Part shown: positions 1 through 14,014 of the stretch, in pieces
How positions within the stretch are numbered: position 1 is the first letter of the stretch
Layout of the letters: the number at the start of each line of letters is the position of its first letter
The notes under the pieces: model-generated
What the model saw: the letters and a program-made list of their open reading frames with translations, nothing else
The model's database searches: none
What the model was told of the DNA's origin: nothing
Translations under genes and position numbers: made by a program
Source: Phialocephala subalpina
Lineage: Eukaryota; Ascomycota; Leotiomycetes; Helotiales; Mollisiaceae
Reading direction: 5' to 3'
DNA: 64,000 nucleotides
NCBI GenBank assembly: GCA_900073065.1
Contig: FJOG01000003.1
Location: 1-64,000, forward strand

Positions 1-699
1 AAATTCGTTTTATATTAAACTACTATATTAAACTCTACGATAAAGAAAAATTCTACGCCGTTTTTAAAGAGGATTTTAAAGAATAAAACTAAAAAAACTT
101 TAAAATTAATTTAAAATTTTTATATCAAATTATTATATAAATTTTAAACAAATATTTATTAATTAAAACTTACGTAAAAATATTCGATCGAACATTTAAA
201 AATCTAATTAAAAAAGGAGTAATAAACTCGAAATCGCGAAATAATAAATTTATAAAAAGTTTTTTTTTTAATATTAAAAATAAAATTTTTTAAAGAAATC
301 GATTATAACTCGAAAAATTTCGCTATTTACGATTACAAGAAAATAAAAAGGGAAGCTTTCGATATTTATACGTATAAAGAAAAAAGAAAACGCTATATCG
401 AAATTATCGATTTAAAATATATAAAATTTAAAAAAGAATATTTAAATATTATAATTTAATAAATAATATTTAATCGACGTGATTATTTCTCTTTATTTAT
501 TCTATTTAAACTACTTATCGACGATATTTAATATATTATCCCGAAAAAGTATAAAAGGGCGTTATTTATTTTTAGTTTATTATTTTCCTTTAAACTCGAA
601 AGTAATATAAAAGATTTTATCGTAATTATAAAAAAATTCTCTTTTATTTTTATTATTTTCTCGAGCATTAAGAACTCAATAAATAATAATACTATTATA
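1..699. other. AT-rich RIP-mutated DNA, no gene seen
   Basis: No open frame of useful length on either strand. CpA and TpG are nearly absent while CpG is kept, so this was probably repeat DNA before mutation. It may be the leader or LTR side of the gypsy relic that follows, but no LTR ends could be recognised. Confidence 0.5.
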
Positions 700-3600
700 A
701 TAGTTTAAAAGATAAATAGATTTATAGTTACTTTGAATTAGAATTAGAATTAAAATCGACTTTAATAGTAAAGTTATTCTCGTGGCTATAAACGAAGAAA
801 AGATTTCGATCGTAAATATAATAAATATAATAACTTCGAATAATACGATTATAAAAACTCTTATAGTTTAAAATTTAGTAATTTTCCGTAGAACGTGCAA
901 TTTACGGTTTAAAGGAATATAATAGAAATTAACGCGGCGATTACGTATAATACTTAATTTAGAGAATTTATATACTTCGAATACTACGAATATAATAAGA
1001 ATAAAGAAATCAATTCATTTTGCGATTATTTCTACGTAAATCGTTATCTTTTTATAAACGATTTATAGAATCGAGATTATTATTACCGAGATAATAAAAG
1101 CTAATTATATTAAAGTAAATAATCGCCAAACGAACTTTTAAAGCTTTTCGCGTTGAAATTTAATCGATATTAATACGATTAAATTATTAAAATAGTAATT
1201 AAAAAATTATAAAATTATAATTTTAATAAATATATTAAGAATATATAACGCGTATAAAACTTTATTTAATTAGCGGTATAAGAAAAAACTAAACTCAATT
1301 TGCAAATTAATATTAATACCGCTTTAATAATAAGAAATAATACTTTTATTTTCGATATTACCGAGATTTTATAATAACGGAATTAATTACTTTATATTAT
1401 TTAAAGAAATAATATTAATATTTTACTCTTTAATAATAATATTATTAATTTATTAAATAATTACTATAAGCTTTTAATTATTATAACGTTAATAATAAAT
1501 ATTATAAAAGCAAATAATAAAACAAAAAATAAAATAATAAATATAATAATAAATTTTTTTTTCCGATAACGCGCGAAATAAAAAGAGAAACTCCTAAAAG
1601 CTAAAATTTAACGCTAATTAACTCAAAAAGTTTAAAAGGAAAATTTAAAGGATATAAATATCGATTTGTCCGAGGATAAAACTATAAAGCAATAGTCAAT
1701 TATTAAAAGTAATAGCGAAAATAAAGTTTCGCCGATTAAATTTCTACGTAAAAATACAATATTACTCTTTAGAGTTCAAAAGGGAATAAAAATAATTATA
1801 AACGCTTTTAAGACTTCGAATTCGATTATAATGCTTTTTAATTAATAGTAAAAAAATAATACTTATTACGTGTTTTTTATAAATGCGAATATTATATTAA
1901 TAAAAGAAATAATAAAAATTATCGGATTTATATTTTAATTCTTTTAAATTTAAGATAATTTATAACGTTTAAACGCCGCAATAAATAAATTTGCTTTTAT
2001 TCTCGATATTCTTATTATTATCGAGATTAATTTTATTAATACGGATTTTATTTCTTTAATTAAAAAGAAATATATTATTATCGCTTTTAAATTTCATTTC
2101 GTGATTTTTAGATTACGAGATAATAATATAAAAATTAAAGTCTTAAATATAAAAGCAAAGTATTATATTATTTTAATTTTTATAATTCGAGATTATGATT
2201 ATATTATTATAAACGTTAAAGATTTCTAATTATTTATAATTATTAGAGAAAACTTTGGATTTACTAATATAGTTTTTATAAAAATAGAAATCGAATATAA
2301 TATTAATTGCGATATTTTTTTCTTTTTAGTAAATAACGCGAAAAAAATCTTTTTTAGATAATTATTTGTAATTGCGATAAAAATGCAAATTAAATATAAA
2401 GACGATAATTTATAAGATAAAATCTTTCGAGACTCTAAGTATTTAAACTCTATTTATACAATTATAATTATCTTTCTATTAAAGCAATTCGTAAAGAAAG
2501 TTAAACGAATTCGCCACGTTAATATAAACCCTCGAATCGAAAAAGTATTTAACGAGGAAAAAGACTCGGAAAATTAAATACTAATATTATTAGAGAATAG
2601 CGCGATATTAAAGCTTCTAATAAATCCTCGACTTTTAACGAATTTCTTTTATTTATAATTCATCGATAAAAGATTCGAATTCCTCGAAAAATAAATTTAT
2701 AATTATATTTAAATTAAAAATAAACGAGATTAACGTCGCTAATATAAACGAGGATTCCAACGAAAGAAAAATTAAAACTTTTTTTTATATTTTCTATAAA
2801 ATATTCTTTGATTTCAACGAAAAAGAAATTAAAAGGATTTTAATAGAAAATATTTTTAATAAAAAAGTAATAAAATTCTTAAAAGCGATAATAATACTCT
2901 TTCTAAATATAGACGTTTTAAATAAAGATTTAAATATTAAAGCGAATTAAAAATGCCTTTATTCTATTAATTAATAACGCAAATAAAAAATACTCAAGTA
3001 TAAAAGTAATAAAAACATTTAAATAGAAAAATAGCGTTAATTTTAAACGATTCGAAATCGAAATTCTCTTTTATCGATATAAATATTAATATTATTTATA
3101 AATCGAAATCCAAAAAAGTTCGATTAATTAATTTAACGGATAAAATTAATAATATTTTTAAAAGACAAAAAAATTAATATAAACGATTAAAAGCTAAAGA
3201 AATCCTTTAAAAGTAAACCGGAAAATATAAAGATTATTTATTATTACGATTTGCTTTTATTCCTCAAAATTCGAGATTTACCTCGAAATAATTAGTATTA
3301 TTATTTATTAGAGATTAATTATAAGAAAACGAAAGAGTTTTATTCGACGAAATAATATTTAATTACGAAAAAACTATAATTTTCGATTAAATAGAAACTA
3401 ATAAAATTCATAAGGATATTAATTTATTAGTACGCATTAAAACGATTTTATATATTATATAATAAAAAAAGAATTTTTATTATCCTCGGACTTTATTTCC
3501 AATAATAGTAAAAATACTTTAAAAACGTTTTAATCGTAAAGTATTTGAGAAATATAAAAGTCCGTATTAAAAATTTTAGTTCCTAATTACAAAGAAAGTT

Positions 3601-6330
3601 ATTAGTATATATAAACTAATTAACGCGACCTTAAAAATGAATTTAATTACTCTTCGAAACGCTAATTTACTTTCTTCCGTAGATAAATTTTCCGAGGAGT
3701 TTATTAAATACTTTATAGTTTCTTTAATTAATTTCTTCTCTAAATACGATTAAATAATTTTAAACGTCCGAAATCGAGATATAATAGCCTTTATAACCCC
3801 TTTTAAATTTCTTCGAATAATAATACTTTTTATAAATATTATTAATTCTATAATTTAATTCGTTCGAATTATTATAATTATCCTAAAAGATTATTTCCTT
3901 AAAATCGCTATATTATTCGTCGATAATATTAAAGTAAAAGGATTTTATACAAACTACGATAATAAATTAGCTTTTCTAAGAATCCGCCGTTATATTTACG
4001 AATATATTCAAAACTTAAATATAACGTTAAACCGAATTAAAAGAGCGTAAATATATATCGATATTAAATCCCAATTTTATTAAAATAGAATAATTATAAT
4101 TAAATTCGTTTACAACTTTAAAGGGCAATCTCTTAAAACTATTAAAATCGCTAAAATACTAAAGTAAAAACGATATAATAATACGTTAAATATAAAAGCT
4201 TTTATTAGTATTTGCGTTTACTATAGAATTTAAATCAAAGATTTCGCGGTAATCATCGAACTATTATACGCGCTAACTAAAAAAAGTATATTATTTAAAT
4301 AAAGAGAAAAAGAGAAAGCGATTATATAATATTTAAAAAATCACTTAACAATAATACCAATTCTCTATAAGATTTACTACGATTTTACTAATAAATGAAA
4401 AAAGATTATTCTTAGCGTAAATATTAGTCTTTAAAGATAAGGAAGTACTTTTAAATAATACGACGATAAAAAACGAAAACGAGTTACTCGATACGAATTT
4501 AAATTTTAAAACGCTATAAAATGAAAATACAATACGATTAAAAAAGAATATCGAGGAATTATAAAGTATTTTTATAAAGTATAATATTAGTTATATAAAA
4601 TGCATTTTATTCTCGAGACGAATATTAATACGCTAATTGCATAATTAAATCGCGTTATAATAAATCTTCTAAGAGCTTTAATTACTTATTAATTAATTTA
4701 AATACGTTTCTTCGACTTCGAAATAAAGTATATTAAAAGCATTATTTATATTACAATAAACGAACTCTTTAAGAGATTTCCGTAAAACGATAATAATACT
4801 AAAGATAAAAAAGATATTAACGACTTTATTATATCGGAATTTAAATATATTAAAATAACTCGAATCTCGATAAAAAACTTAAAATTATTCGAGAGTTTAC
4901 TCAAAAACTTATTATTATTATTAGAAGTTACGTGCGACTTATTTTACTACTTGAATTTCTAAGTCGAAAATAGAGTATTTCCTTTATCCGCGGAATTAAC
5001 GACCCTCTAAAGATAAATACTAACTACGTAACTACTAAACCCGTAAATAACGATTATACTAATAATATTATTCTCTCGCTCGACGATAATTACTCTAACT
5101 ATTTCTAAGATATTACTTAGTATTTAATAACTTTAAAGCGATTAAAATAACTCTCGAGAATAGAATTTCGCAAACTAATACGAGAATCCGTTAATTATAG
5201 CGTTTAAAATAAAATATTATAAAAAAATACAATTAAATCTTATTTACTTCGACTCGTTTTAAACGATATTAAACAATAAAGAACAATCCTAATTAAATTA
5301 TATAATAAATTAAAATATATTAGAAGAGAAAACACTTATTACCAAGTAATTAATAAATATTATTAAGAAAATTATTACGAAAATATCCGAGATTTCGTAG
5401 TAAATTATAGCGATTATTAGTATAAAAATAAGAAAAAACAAAAAAAAGCTCTTTATCTTTAGAAAATTATTCTATTTTTTCGTTCGATTAAAATAAACGT
5501 AATTAAACTCTTATAATATAGAGAATACAATAATTTAATCGTAATAAAAAATGAGTTTTCTAAATAAATTAAAATTAAATTAATAAAGAATCCGATTTCT
5601 AAGAAAATTACTAAATTCGTTTATAATAATATTATTTATAGGTATAAGATTTTCGATTATATAAAATTAAATAAAAAATTAGAATTTAAAGGATAAATCA
5701 TTAAAAAATTAAATAAATTTAATATTAAACGGATTATTATTTCGATATATAACTCGAAAATAAACGGAATAATCGATACTTTAATTACTTTAACGAAAAA
5801 AAGTAAAAAAAGTTAATTAAAATACTTATCGATAATTCTCTTTATTAATCGTATAATTATTTATATATTAATTAGCTATATTCCCTTTTATATAATTTAT
5901 AATAGAAAAGCAATTTTACTAATTAAAACTCGATTTTTTATTTAAAGAATTCTCGAATAAAATAAAGTATATAATCGAGTAAAACTTCTCGAGATACAAA
6001 TAAAATAAATTAAAATACGTAATGAAAATATAAAAAAGTCGAAATTAAAGAAAAAGTATAATCGAAAAAGAGATTAAAAATACTTTAATACTTATTATTA
6101 AATACGAAAAAAACTAATTCGTAAAAAGGATTTCGTATTAATATATAACGTTAAATTTATTAATTAAAATAAATCAAAAAATATTAAATTATTATATCGA
6201 TAATTTAATTTATATCGAATTCGTTAAATAAATTAATTAAAAGAGAATTATTTACTCGAAGAAATAAACGAGATTCCGATTCGAAAATTATACGTAAATA
6301 ATCGCTTAAAGAAATTCATTAAAAAAAATA
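700..6330 (+). mobile_element. RIP-mutated Ty3/gypsy retrotransposon relic
   Basis: A decayed LTR retrotransposon read on the + strand across many stops. The pol part is clear from about 3180 to 6330. The reverse transcriptase core lies near 3600-4100, with LFVDNIKVKG at about 3910-3940 where the family has an F-x-DD motif. An RT thumb/RNase H lead-in such as RAFIGVCVYYRIWIKDFA can be recognised behind AFIGICVYYRIWIKDFA at about 4195-4255. The RNase H connection (FILETNINTLIA) lies near 4607-4645. The integrase C-terminal part lies at about 5870-6310, ending in stretches like RILE-NKVYNRVKLLEIQIK. The 700-3100 part is probably gag and protease but is too mutated to assign. LTRs were not found. 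Nearly every difference from the expected family residues is a G-to-A or C-to-T change, and the catalytic DD reads DN, so the element is dead. The family call is secure; the outer limits are guesses. Confidence 0.8.
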
Positions 6331-9300
6331 AATATTAAAATTCTTTAAACGATAATAAAAATAAAAAACTATTAAATTTATTACTTTTAATAATAATAAA
6401 AATATAAACGTAGAAAAAGAAATCGCAAAAGAATAACGAGATAAAGAAAATATATAAGAGATTAAAAAGAGAATAAAAATTATTATTCGTATTTTTAAAC
6501 TCGATAAATCCGAAAAAGAAAAGTATATACGTTTTTTTAACGATTAAAAAAATAAAGAAAATTTATTAAATCTTAAAACAATATCGATTTCTTAATTAAA
6601 AAGTGGTTTTCTTTATTTTTTTAATTATTATAACTTTACTTTTTCATTAATTATACTTAGAATTTCTTTACTTATTTTAATTTTCTTTATATATGCTTTA
6701 AAGATTTACGTTTTCTCTTTTTATCGCCGGAATAACTCTAATATATAAAGGGACGAAAGATTATTAATAGTTTCGATACTAATAATACTAATTATATAAT
6801 TATCTTTTATCGTTATAAACTATATATCGATATTAAAATAGTTATAAAATGCATTTAAATCTTTAAACACTTAATTTTCTTAATCTCTTTAATCCTTTTA
6901 ATCCCTTAGTCCTTATTTAATCTTTATTTAATTCTCTATTTACTCCGTTCTCTCCGCCGTTATAATTTCCGTTGCCGCCTCTCCTCCTTTTAACGAAAAA
7001 TCTCTAATACCCTATATATTTAAATACATTAAAATACATTTAACTATATTCAAAATGCATTAAAATTACATTCGATTACATTTAACTATATTATAAAAGC
7101 ATTAAATACCCAATTAAAGGAATATTTACTACGATACTTTAAAAAATTTACTTCATTTACTTTATTTTATTTATTCCCCTTCTTTATTTTATTTATAACG
7201 TTTCTACTTTATATTAACTTAAAATTACAACTCTTTTATATTATTACTTTGTTCTTTAATTCGATTTTATTTTAATTCTTTAATTTATATAATCTCTAAA
7301 AAAAGTAATCTCGTTAATTAAATACATTTTACTAATTTAAATATTCCGCGTTTATTACTTTTAAAAACTCTCGCATTTTCTTTTTATAATTACAATATAA
7401 ATATATTCATTAAATTTATTACTTTCCCTTTAAAACCCATTTTAATATAATTTATATAAAAACGATACAAAAATTTACGAATTATTATTCTTTTTTTAAA
7501 TTTTATTAAAAAGAATTTTCGAAATATATTTTAAAAATAAAAATTAATATTAATACTAATAAAATTAAATTTATTAATTATATATTATAATCTTTAATTT
7601 ATATAAATATAATTAATTTTTAAAATTAAATAATATTATTTATAAATTATATTTAAATATATAATAAATTTAAAAAAATATTTTATATTTAATTAAATTT
7701 TATAATTAAATAAAAAGAATATTATTTTTAATTTATTAAATATTTAAAGGAATTTATAATTATTAATAATATTATTAATTATAATAAAAATAATATATTA
7801 ATATTTATATGAAATTATTTACGATATAATAATTATATATTATAGAATTTATTTAAATAAAAAGCAAATATAAATATATAAATAATAATTTTTATTTATA
7901 ATTTAATAAATTATTATATTAAATATATATCGAAATTTTTTTTAATATTTTATATTTAAATAAATTTAAAATTCAATAATTGCTTTTTTTTAATTAAATT
8001 CTTATATTAATTATATTAAATTCTTTAATTAATTTCTAATTTAAAATTAATTATTTTATTTATATTAAAAATATTCGCTCGATTAATTAATAATTAAAAT
8101 TTCTTTATATAAATATATATATATAATATTCTTAATATTTTTAATACGAATTTTTTATAATAATATATAATTTTAAATTATAAATTGGAATTAAAATATA
8201 TAAATAAAAAAAATAACGAATTCGTTAATTATTTTAATATTTATTTGTATTATAAAGAATATTATAAAAATAAAAAAAAGATTTTTATAAAATATAAATT
8301 TTTTAAAATTAATTATAATTATATAATTGTAAAAATGAAAAAGAAATACAAAATTATTAAAATTAATAGAAAATCGAGAATTTTTTATTTATTTATAATT
8401 AATATTAAATTATTTATTTTAAAAAAATTAAATATTTATTTATTATTAATAATTATCGCGTGAATTTTTTTATATTAATTTATTAATTCTATTAAAAAAA
8501 TATAATTAAAATAATAATTATTATAATTTAATTATTTATATTAATATATAATTTAAATTTTCATTAAATAATATCGAATTATATAAAAAATTCGAATAAA
8601 TCAAAAGAATTATTCTTTTAATAATATCGAAAATTAATATATAATTTATTAAATTATTAATAATATATTAAATAATAAATAATTAAATAGAAATATAAAT
8701 TAATTTTTTCGAGATAATAAAAATTAAATTTTCTAAAGAAATAAATTTTTTAAAATATTTATTAAAAAATTATATATATTTCTTATTTTAACGATTAAAT
8801 ATCAAAATAATTATATTTAATATTTTATTATTTTAAATTGAAATATTAATAACTTTAAATCTTTCGAATTCTTTTTAATTAATTCATTTTAAAATATAAT
8901 ATTATATTTATATAAAATAAAAAGAATTTATTTGCAAAAATTTCGATAATAATATTATTATTATTAAACTTTGAAATTAAAAATTATAAAAATAATTAAA
9001 AGCGTTTAAAAGTTTTAATAACGAAATTAATATTATAAATATAAAATAAAATCTTATTATTATTGGATTTATAAATAAAAAATTATATTATAAAATTTTA
9101 TAAATTTAAAATTAATTATTATTAAATTTAATTATAATATTATTTATAATTTAAGTATTCGAAAAATAAAATATTAACGCCAATTATTATAATTATTATA
9201 TTTAATATTCCAAAATTAAAAAATATTAATTATTATAAATTTAAAAAAATAATTCGAATTATTTATAATTTAAAAAAAAATTTAATTTAAGAAATTAATA

Positions 9301-11180
9301 TTTATTAAAAATTAATTTTATCTTTATTATTATTAGATTATAATATTTATATTTTATTTTATAAAATAAAAAAATAAAAATTCCACGAAAATAAAATATT
9401 ATTAAATAATTTAATTTAAATAAAATAAAAATAATTCGTAATTTCTAAATTATTCCTAAATATATTAAATCGTTATAATACGATAAAAAGAAATTATATT
9501 AAATATATATTAATATTAATAAACTTTATAAATAAATTTAATTTCAAAAAAAATATTATAATTAAATTAATAGAATATTTCTTATTAAATTCTTTAATAT
9601 ATAAATTATATAATTTCGCTTATTTATATTTTATAAATTATACTTTATAAAATATATAATTTTCCAAATTATAATATTACCCGCAAATATTATTTCTTTA
9701 ATAATTTATAAAATAGTTTTTATTAATTATATTTAAAAATTAAATAATTATTATTAATTAAAATATTAATATTAAAAATAAAAGAAGTAATTTATTTTAG
9801 AATCCTTTTAAATATTATAAAAAAAACGAAATTAAAATTATATTTTGTTTATATTAATAAAAATAATATTATATTAAAAATAATAAAAATTAATAAATAT
9901 AATAAAATAGCGGATTAAATAATTTTAATATTATTTTTAAGAAAAATTATAAGAATTTAATTCTTTATACGAGAAATATTATTTATTTTTAATAAATATA
10001 ATTTCTAATAATTAGTTATTAATTTTATCCTTAAAATATTTATCTTATAAAAGTCTCCCGAGTTTTATTATTTTCAAGCCGAAAAAGAAAAACTAAAAAA
10101 AGGAAAACTAAAGAATAGAATTCCTTAGAACTTTCTAATATCTAATTATTATATCGATATACTCTTGTAATTAAACGAGATACCAATATCGTATAATATT
10201 CTTATTAGTTTATATACGTGGTTTTTATTCGCTAATTATATTATTTTTCTAAGAGTATTTATATTTATTTGTAATTCTTATATTCTTTCAAACGAAATTA
10301 ATATTATTAGTAAAATAATTATAAAAACTATTCAAATATAATTAGTATTAATAATTATTTCGATTTATTACTTTACGAGGATATTGGGAATATATTAATT
10401 TTAATGGAAATAAAAAAGGAATTATATATAATTACTAAACAAAATTATCGAATAATAATACTTATTTCTAATTAAGAAAATATTAATTCTTTTGAAAGCC
10501 AAATATATTAAATTCTTTCGCCGATTTAATTATAATAATTATTAATATTTATATTATTCGAAACGAATTTTAATTTATTATAATAATTATTATAAGAATT
10601 TATTCTAATATATTAATAATATTTCTAGAAATTAAAAATTATAAAAACTAAATATTAAAAAATAAAAAATAAAATAAAAAACCAAAATAAAATAAAATTT
10701 AATTAGAAATTTAATATTTATTTTTATATAATAAAAAATTTAATATAACGAAATTTTTTATAAATTTTAATATTTGCAAATTATTATATTAATAAGAATA
10801 ATATAATAAACTTATTATTAATTTTAAATATAAAAACTTTTTATTATAATTAGTTAAATAAGAATATTATAAAGAAAAATCCGTAATTTTTATAATTTTA
10901 TTAATTATTTTCAATATATTAAATTTTTTATTATTTAAAAACAAATATATATATAATTTATTTATTTTTAAAAATATTTATCATTTATTAAACTTGAAAT
11001 AAAATTATAAAATAAATAATTTAAAAAGATAATATTATTATTCTTAATAGTTTTTATAATAATTTATAATCAAATAAATAAATAATAATATAATTATTTA
11101 TAAAATTAATTTTTTATTAAATATATTATATATATTATTATAATTCTCTTTCTAAAATATAAATCATTTGATATATAGTA
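6331..11180. other. Very AT-rich block without recognisable genes
   Basis: About 4.8 kb of AT-rich sequence with stops in all frames. Composition falls further after about 7450, where even CpG becomes scarce, pointing to stronger or older mutation than in the gypsy relic. The 92-codon open frame at 8185-8463 is almost entirely K, N, I, Y and F and is a composition artefact. A less mutated patch at about 10020-10560 may once have been coding, but no family could be assigned. The switch to ordinary composition at about 11180-11220 is abrupt. Confidence 0.6.
7021..7115. repeat. Degenerate short tandem repeat (about 10-11 bp unit)
   Basis: Successive short units built on (T)GCATT or TACATT followed by AAAA, TAACT or CGAT run across this stretch (for example ACATTAAAAT, ACATTTAACT, GCATTAAAAT, ACATTCGATT). 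The TACATT forms look like GCATT units in which G became A. It is probably an old minisatellite, perhaps from an LTR. Confidence 0.4.
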
Positions 11181-11211
11181 GAAGGCGAAATGGGTATCGC
11201 CGATTTTTTAC

Positions 11212-11511
11212 TTAATTATTTTTAGCGAGGTCCACTTCTGGACACTTGTGGCTGTGCACCCTTGCCCGGTTGTATTCCAAAGATACCGCTGCTAACCGCA
11301 TAGCGGAGGCAGAATTGGCGATTTTACCCCACCATCCTGCCCACCCCATCACTCCTCCAATCCTTCCTTCCTCTTTCTCCAATCCCGCCAGAGTTAGCGC
11401 TTTCGCGTCAGCGAACATAGCGCCGTAACCGAATGCTGCACAGCATATTAGATCTGGAGTCAGATTAGGGAAGCCGAAAAAATTCATTGTCATGGTGATG
11501 GGGTGGTACAA
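11212..11511 (-). CDS. Hypothetical protein fragment, unassigned
   Basis: A 99-codon open frame at the very edge of the island, ending beside the AT-rich block. It is rich in G, A and W, with a hydrophobic stretch near residues 19-43 and a G/W-rich stretch near residues 50-63. No family was recognised. Composition and codon choice fit coding DNA better than the neighbouring AT block, but a chance frame cannot be excluded. If real, it is divergent from the BTB gene and may be cut short by the RIP-mutated DNA next to it. Confidence 0.25.
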   Translation of the reverse strand: MYHPITMTMNFFGFPNLTPDLICCAAFGYGAMFADAKALTLAGLEKEEGRIGGVMGWAGWWGKIANSASAMRLAAVSLEYNRARVHSHKCPEVDLAKNN

Positions 11512-11768
11512 TCGTTGATCTTGCTTCGCGTCTGACTGTCGCTCCGCTCCTTGGTTGATGCTGGTGATGCTGTTGGATCACCAGGATGCAACAAGATGCT
11601 GGTGATGTGACAAGGCTTGCTTACTCAGCATACAGCCAACCAATCAGCTTGACACAGCGGAAGCGACGTGGTTCGAATCATGAATGTCACCCCACCAGCA
11701 ACATCATATTTACCCCACCTAGCGTAACCTTCATCACCACCACTACCACCACCATCATCATCACCACC

Positions 11769-12662
11769 ATGTCTAAGATTATTGTTGATCCTAATCACGA
11801 CATTGTTCTTAGACTTAACGGATATGATCTGCTAGTCTCCTCAAAGGTCCTCTCCTTAGCGTCTCCTGTGTTTGAGGCAATGTTTAAACCTCACTTCAAG
11901 GAGGGCGTCGAACACCATCTTCAACTCGGGGAGCCGCTCATTATTCCTCTGCCGGAAGATGACCTGGAAGCCACGACTCTTTTTTGTCAGATTACGCATC
12001 ACCGTTCTCGGGATCTCCCTCGAACACCTAGCCCACTATGCCTAGAAAATCTAGCTATCTTCTGTAACAAATACATATGTGCAGGCCCCGTGGCTAGCTA
12101 TGGCATTTTATGGATTCAGAGGCATAGCGGGTCTCAGTCAATTGAAGACTTTAGTCGTCTCTTATTGCTCGCATATATTCTGGATCTTCCAGAGTCATTT
12201 GCGGCGGTGTCACGAGAGATGCTACTACTTAAATCTGGTCTGTTTACCTCTTTATGGGTAGTAGACAACCACCCAGTTACTCATGGCGACCTTCTCGGTA
12301 TGTAAGGGAATACGTCTGGCCTAGTTTATATCTAAATCATTTTAGGCGAATTTAATAAACGGAAAAGAGCACTTTTCAAAGATCTTCAGAAAGGTATTAT
12401 AGGCCTAGCTTCTCGAATGGCAACTTATGACTGCGAAAATGTCACTAAAGCCAACGGAAGATATCTCCATTCTCTCAAGAAATGCGGATTATTTCCTTGT
12501 GAAGATTCATTCGAGGCACAAAGTTTCTCAACTATCATCGAGAAGGCTTCACAATTCCAGTCATACCGTGTGGAGAGGTGCGGGGTGCGGTGTAATTGCT
12601 ATGAGTTGAAAGATATGGACCTTAAGGTGGAGCTACAACAGGGAATAGAGAAGTGCGAGTAA
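11769..12662 (+). CDS. BTB/POZ domain protein, two exons
   Basis: Exons 11769-12297 and 12346-12662 give about 281 residues. The 48-base intron starts GTATGT, carries a CTAAAT-like branch sequence and ends TTTAG, and it joins the two frames exactly. The start was chosen at 11769 (context CACCATG) rather than the upstream in-frame ATG at 11586, because the intervening codons are low-complexity Thr/Ile runs. The N-terminal 75 residues have the BTB/POZ pattern: DIVLRLNGYDLLVSSKVL, then SPVFEAMF, then a conserved PLPEDD segment before the long helical part. In this family BTB folds dimerise and often link substrates to cullin-3 ligases; fungal members with only a BTB domain are mostly uncharacterised. 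No obvious second domain is seen. The gene appears intact although it lies only about 0.6 kb from the AT-rich block. Confidence 0.8.
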
Positions 12663-12884
12663 CTGGAGCTAGGTCTCTGCTTATCCTGCATCAAGGCTAA
12701 AGAATCATCAAAGGAGGAAAGTCGCAAATGTCTTCATCTTTAGGTTTATCTAAAGGGAGGCACTAGGGTGAGTGCTAGACGAAACAGCATTGGTACCCAA
12801 CTCTCAATGATTGCTTATATTTGACCTACATTTTATACGGCACATTGACAAGAGGTAACGTCCATCCCTATGTGCCGAAAAAAC

Positions 12885-13380
12885 CGGTGTGCCGAAAAAA
12901 CTTTATAGTTTGGGGGTCTCAAATCTCCACCACATAAAAATATAAAGTTATGATCTGTTTGCTATTATTCTTTAGCTATTTCTCTATAAGGGCTTGACTT
13001 GCAATTAGAAAAATACTACAATTTAGCTATGCTATTAATCGTCCTATTAAGAGCGTCAAAAGCTGCTATAGCTGTTACCCCCTGCTCCATTATGACTATC
13101 GACCTATCCCTGGAATTCGGGGCCGTAGTATAGAGCTTCTATTATATTTAAATGCAGCGCCAAAGTTTGAAGACAGAGTATAAGGAAACTTGCCTACTAG
13201 GTTTATCCGGACAAAGGTGGGAGGTGTACAAAATGACGTATCTTAATAAGCGAGGAAGGATTTATCGCCCTTACCTAATATTGTATTCAACGCCACGTAA
13301 GTCGTATTTTTATCCTAAATCTTTTTATATGTCACGTGAAAGGTGGCGTATTGTGGCGTTCTTCTAGAAGGTTCTACAAG
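12885..13380. repeat. Dispersed non-coding repeat, copy 1 (lightly mutated)
   Basis: This segment shares an ordered series of blocks with 36640-37220: GTTTGCTATTATTCTTTA, then TATTAATCG-CTATTAA, then TTCGGG-CC, then CTTAATAAGCGA against TTAATAGGCGA, and finally GTGGC-TTCTTCTAGAAG. The two copies are in the same orientation. The other copy has extra C-to-T and G-to-A changes. No transposase is visible in it; the 71-codon frame at 13152-13367 is not recognisable. It could be a MITE, a solo LTR or a fragment of a larger element. Confidence 0.6.
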
Positions 13381-13624
13381 CCACGCGTCCAGTCCTGCAC
13401 CGAGTTGCCACAAGGTGAAGCATCCCGCGAAGTGCGGGCTGCCCAGAAAAGCCTTTCGGAACGAAGTCATAAGTGGAGGAGTATGTGATCATAATGCTTG
13501 AATTGATTAAGTTCAAATTATAGAGATTATATCTAGCCAAGATGCAGAACTTTTAGGGTGGGATGTCGATTCCGTTGGGGTCTTTTTGTGTCATCAGCTG
13601 GAGTAGGGACTTGAGAGACAGGAT

Positions 13625-14014
13625 AATCAATAAGATTTATGGCAGAAGGTTCGCGCCGGGGGAGACCCAAAGCTCCAGCAACTGCTGACGCGGATCCGGA
13701 AAGGCGAGCAGGACGTCAAGTATGTGGACCTTTTAAATCATACCTGCTTCCAGGAAGGGCGGCGAATCCCATGGGAATCGGGCATCACTGCGGTGACGCC
13801 GCTGAACCGTAACCGGTGGAATTTAAATATGGAGGCCACGCTCTCATTCCAAAAGCAGCGTCGGGCGCAGTTGCGGATCTTTATCTCGCAACATCAATGA
13901 AAAGGTAGCCAACCGACTGAGAAAGAGGCCATCATGATCCTCGATCACGGCGATGACAGCAGCATACCCGTGCCGGCGGTATTTATGTTCGTTCCTGGCA
14001 TGCCGGTTGTCGTG
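13625..14014 (+). pseudogene. PIF1-like DNA helicase pseudogene, upstream fragment
   Basis: Reads in one frame from about GGDPKLQQLLTRIRKGEQD through WESGITAVTPLNRNRWNLN to VFMFVPGMPVVV at 14014. This is the C-terminal half of the PIF1-like helicases common in leotiomycete genomes, several of which belong to Helitron-type elements. One in-frame TGA stands where the family has Trp (after IFISQHQ), so the copy is dead. The homology stops exactly after the codons for PVVV. The continuation (NQNTHQGLKLVNG) is found 3.86 kb downstream at 17871. The N-terminal Walker motifs are absent, so this is a truncated piece. Family recognition is from remembered family patterns, not a search. Confidence 0.75.

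Noticed and set aside
8185..8463. 92-codon open frame in the AT-rich block
   Set aside because: Almost only K, N, I, Y and F; explained by A/T composition.
11670..11690. GGTTCGAATC word resembling a tRNA T-arm
   Set aside because: The flanking bases do not pair into a T-stem and no A box or anticodon arm lies at the right distance.
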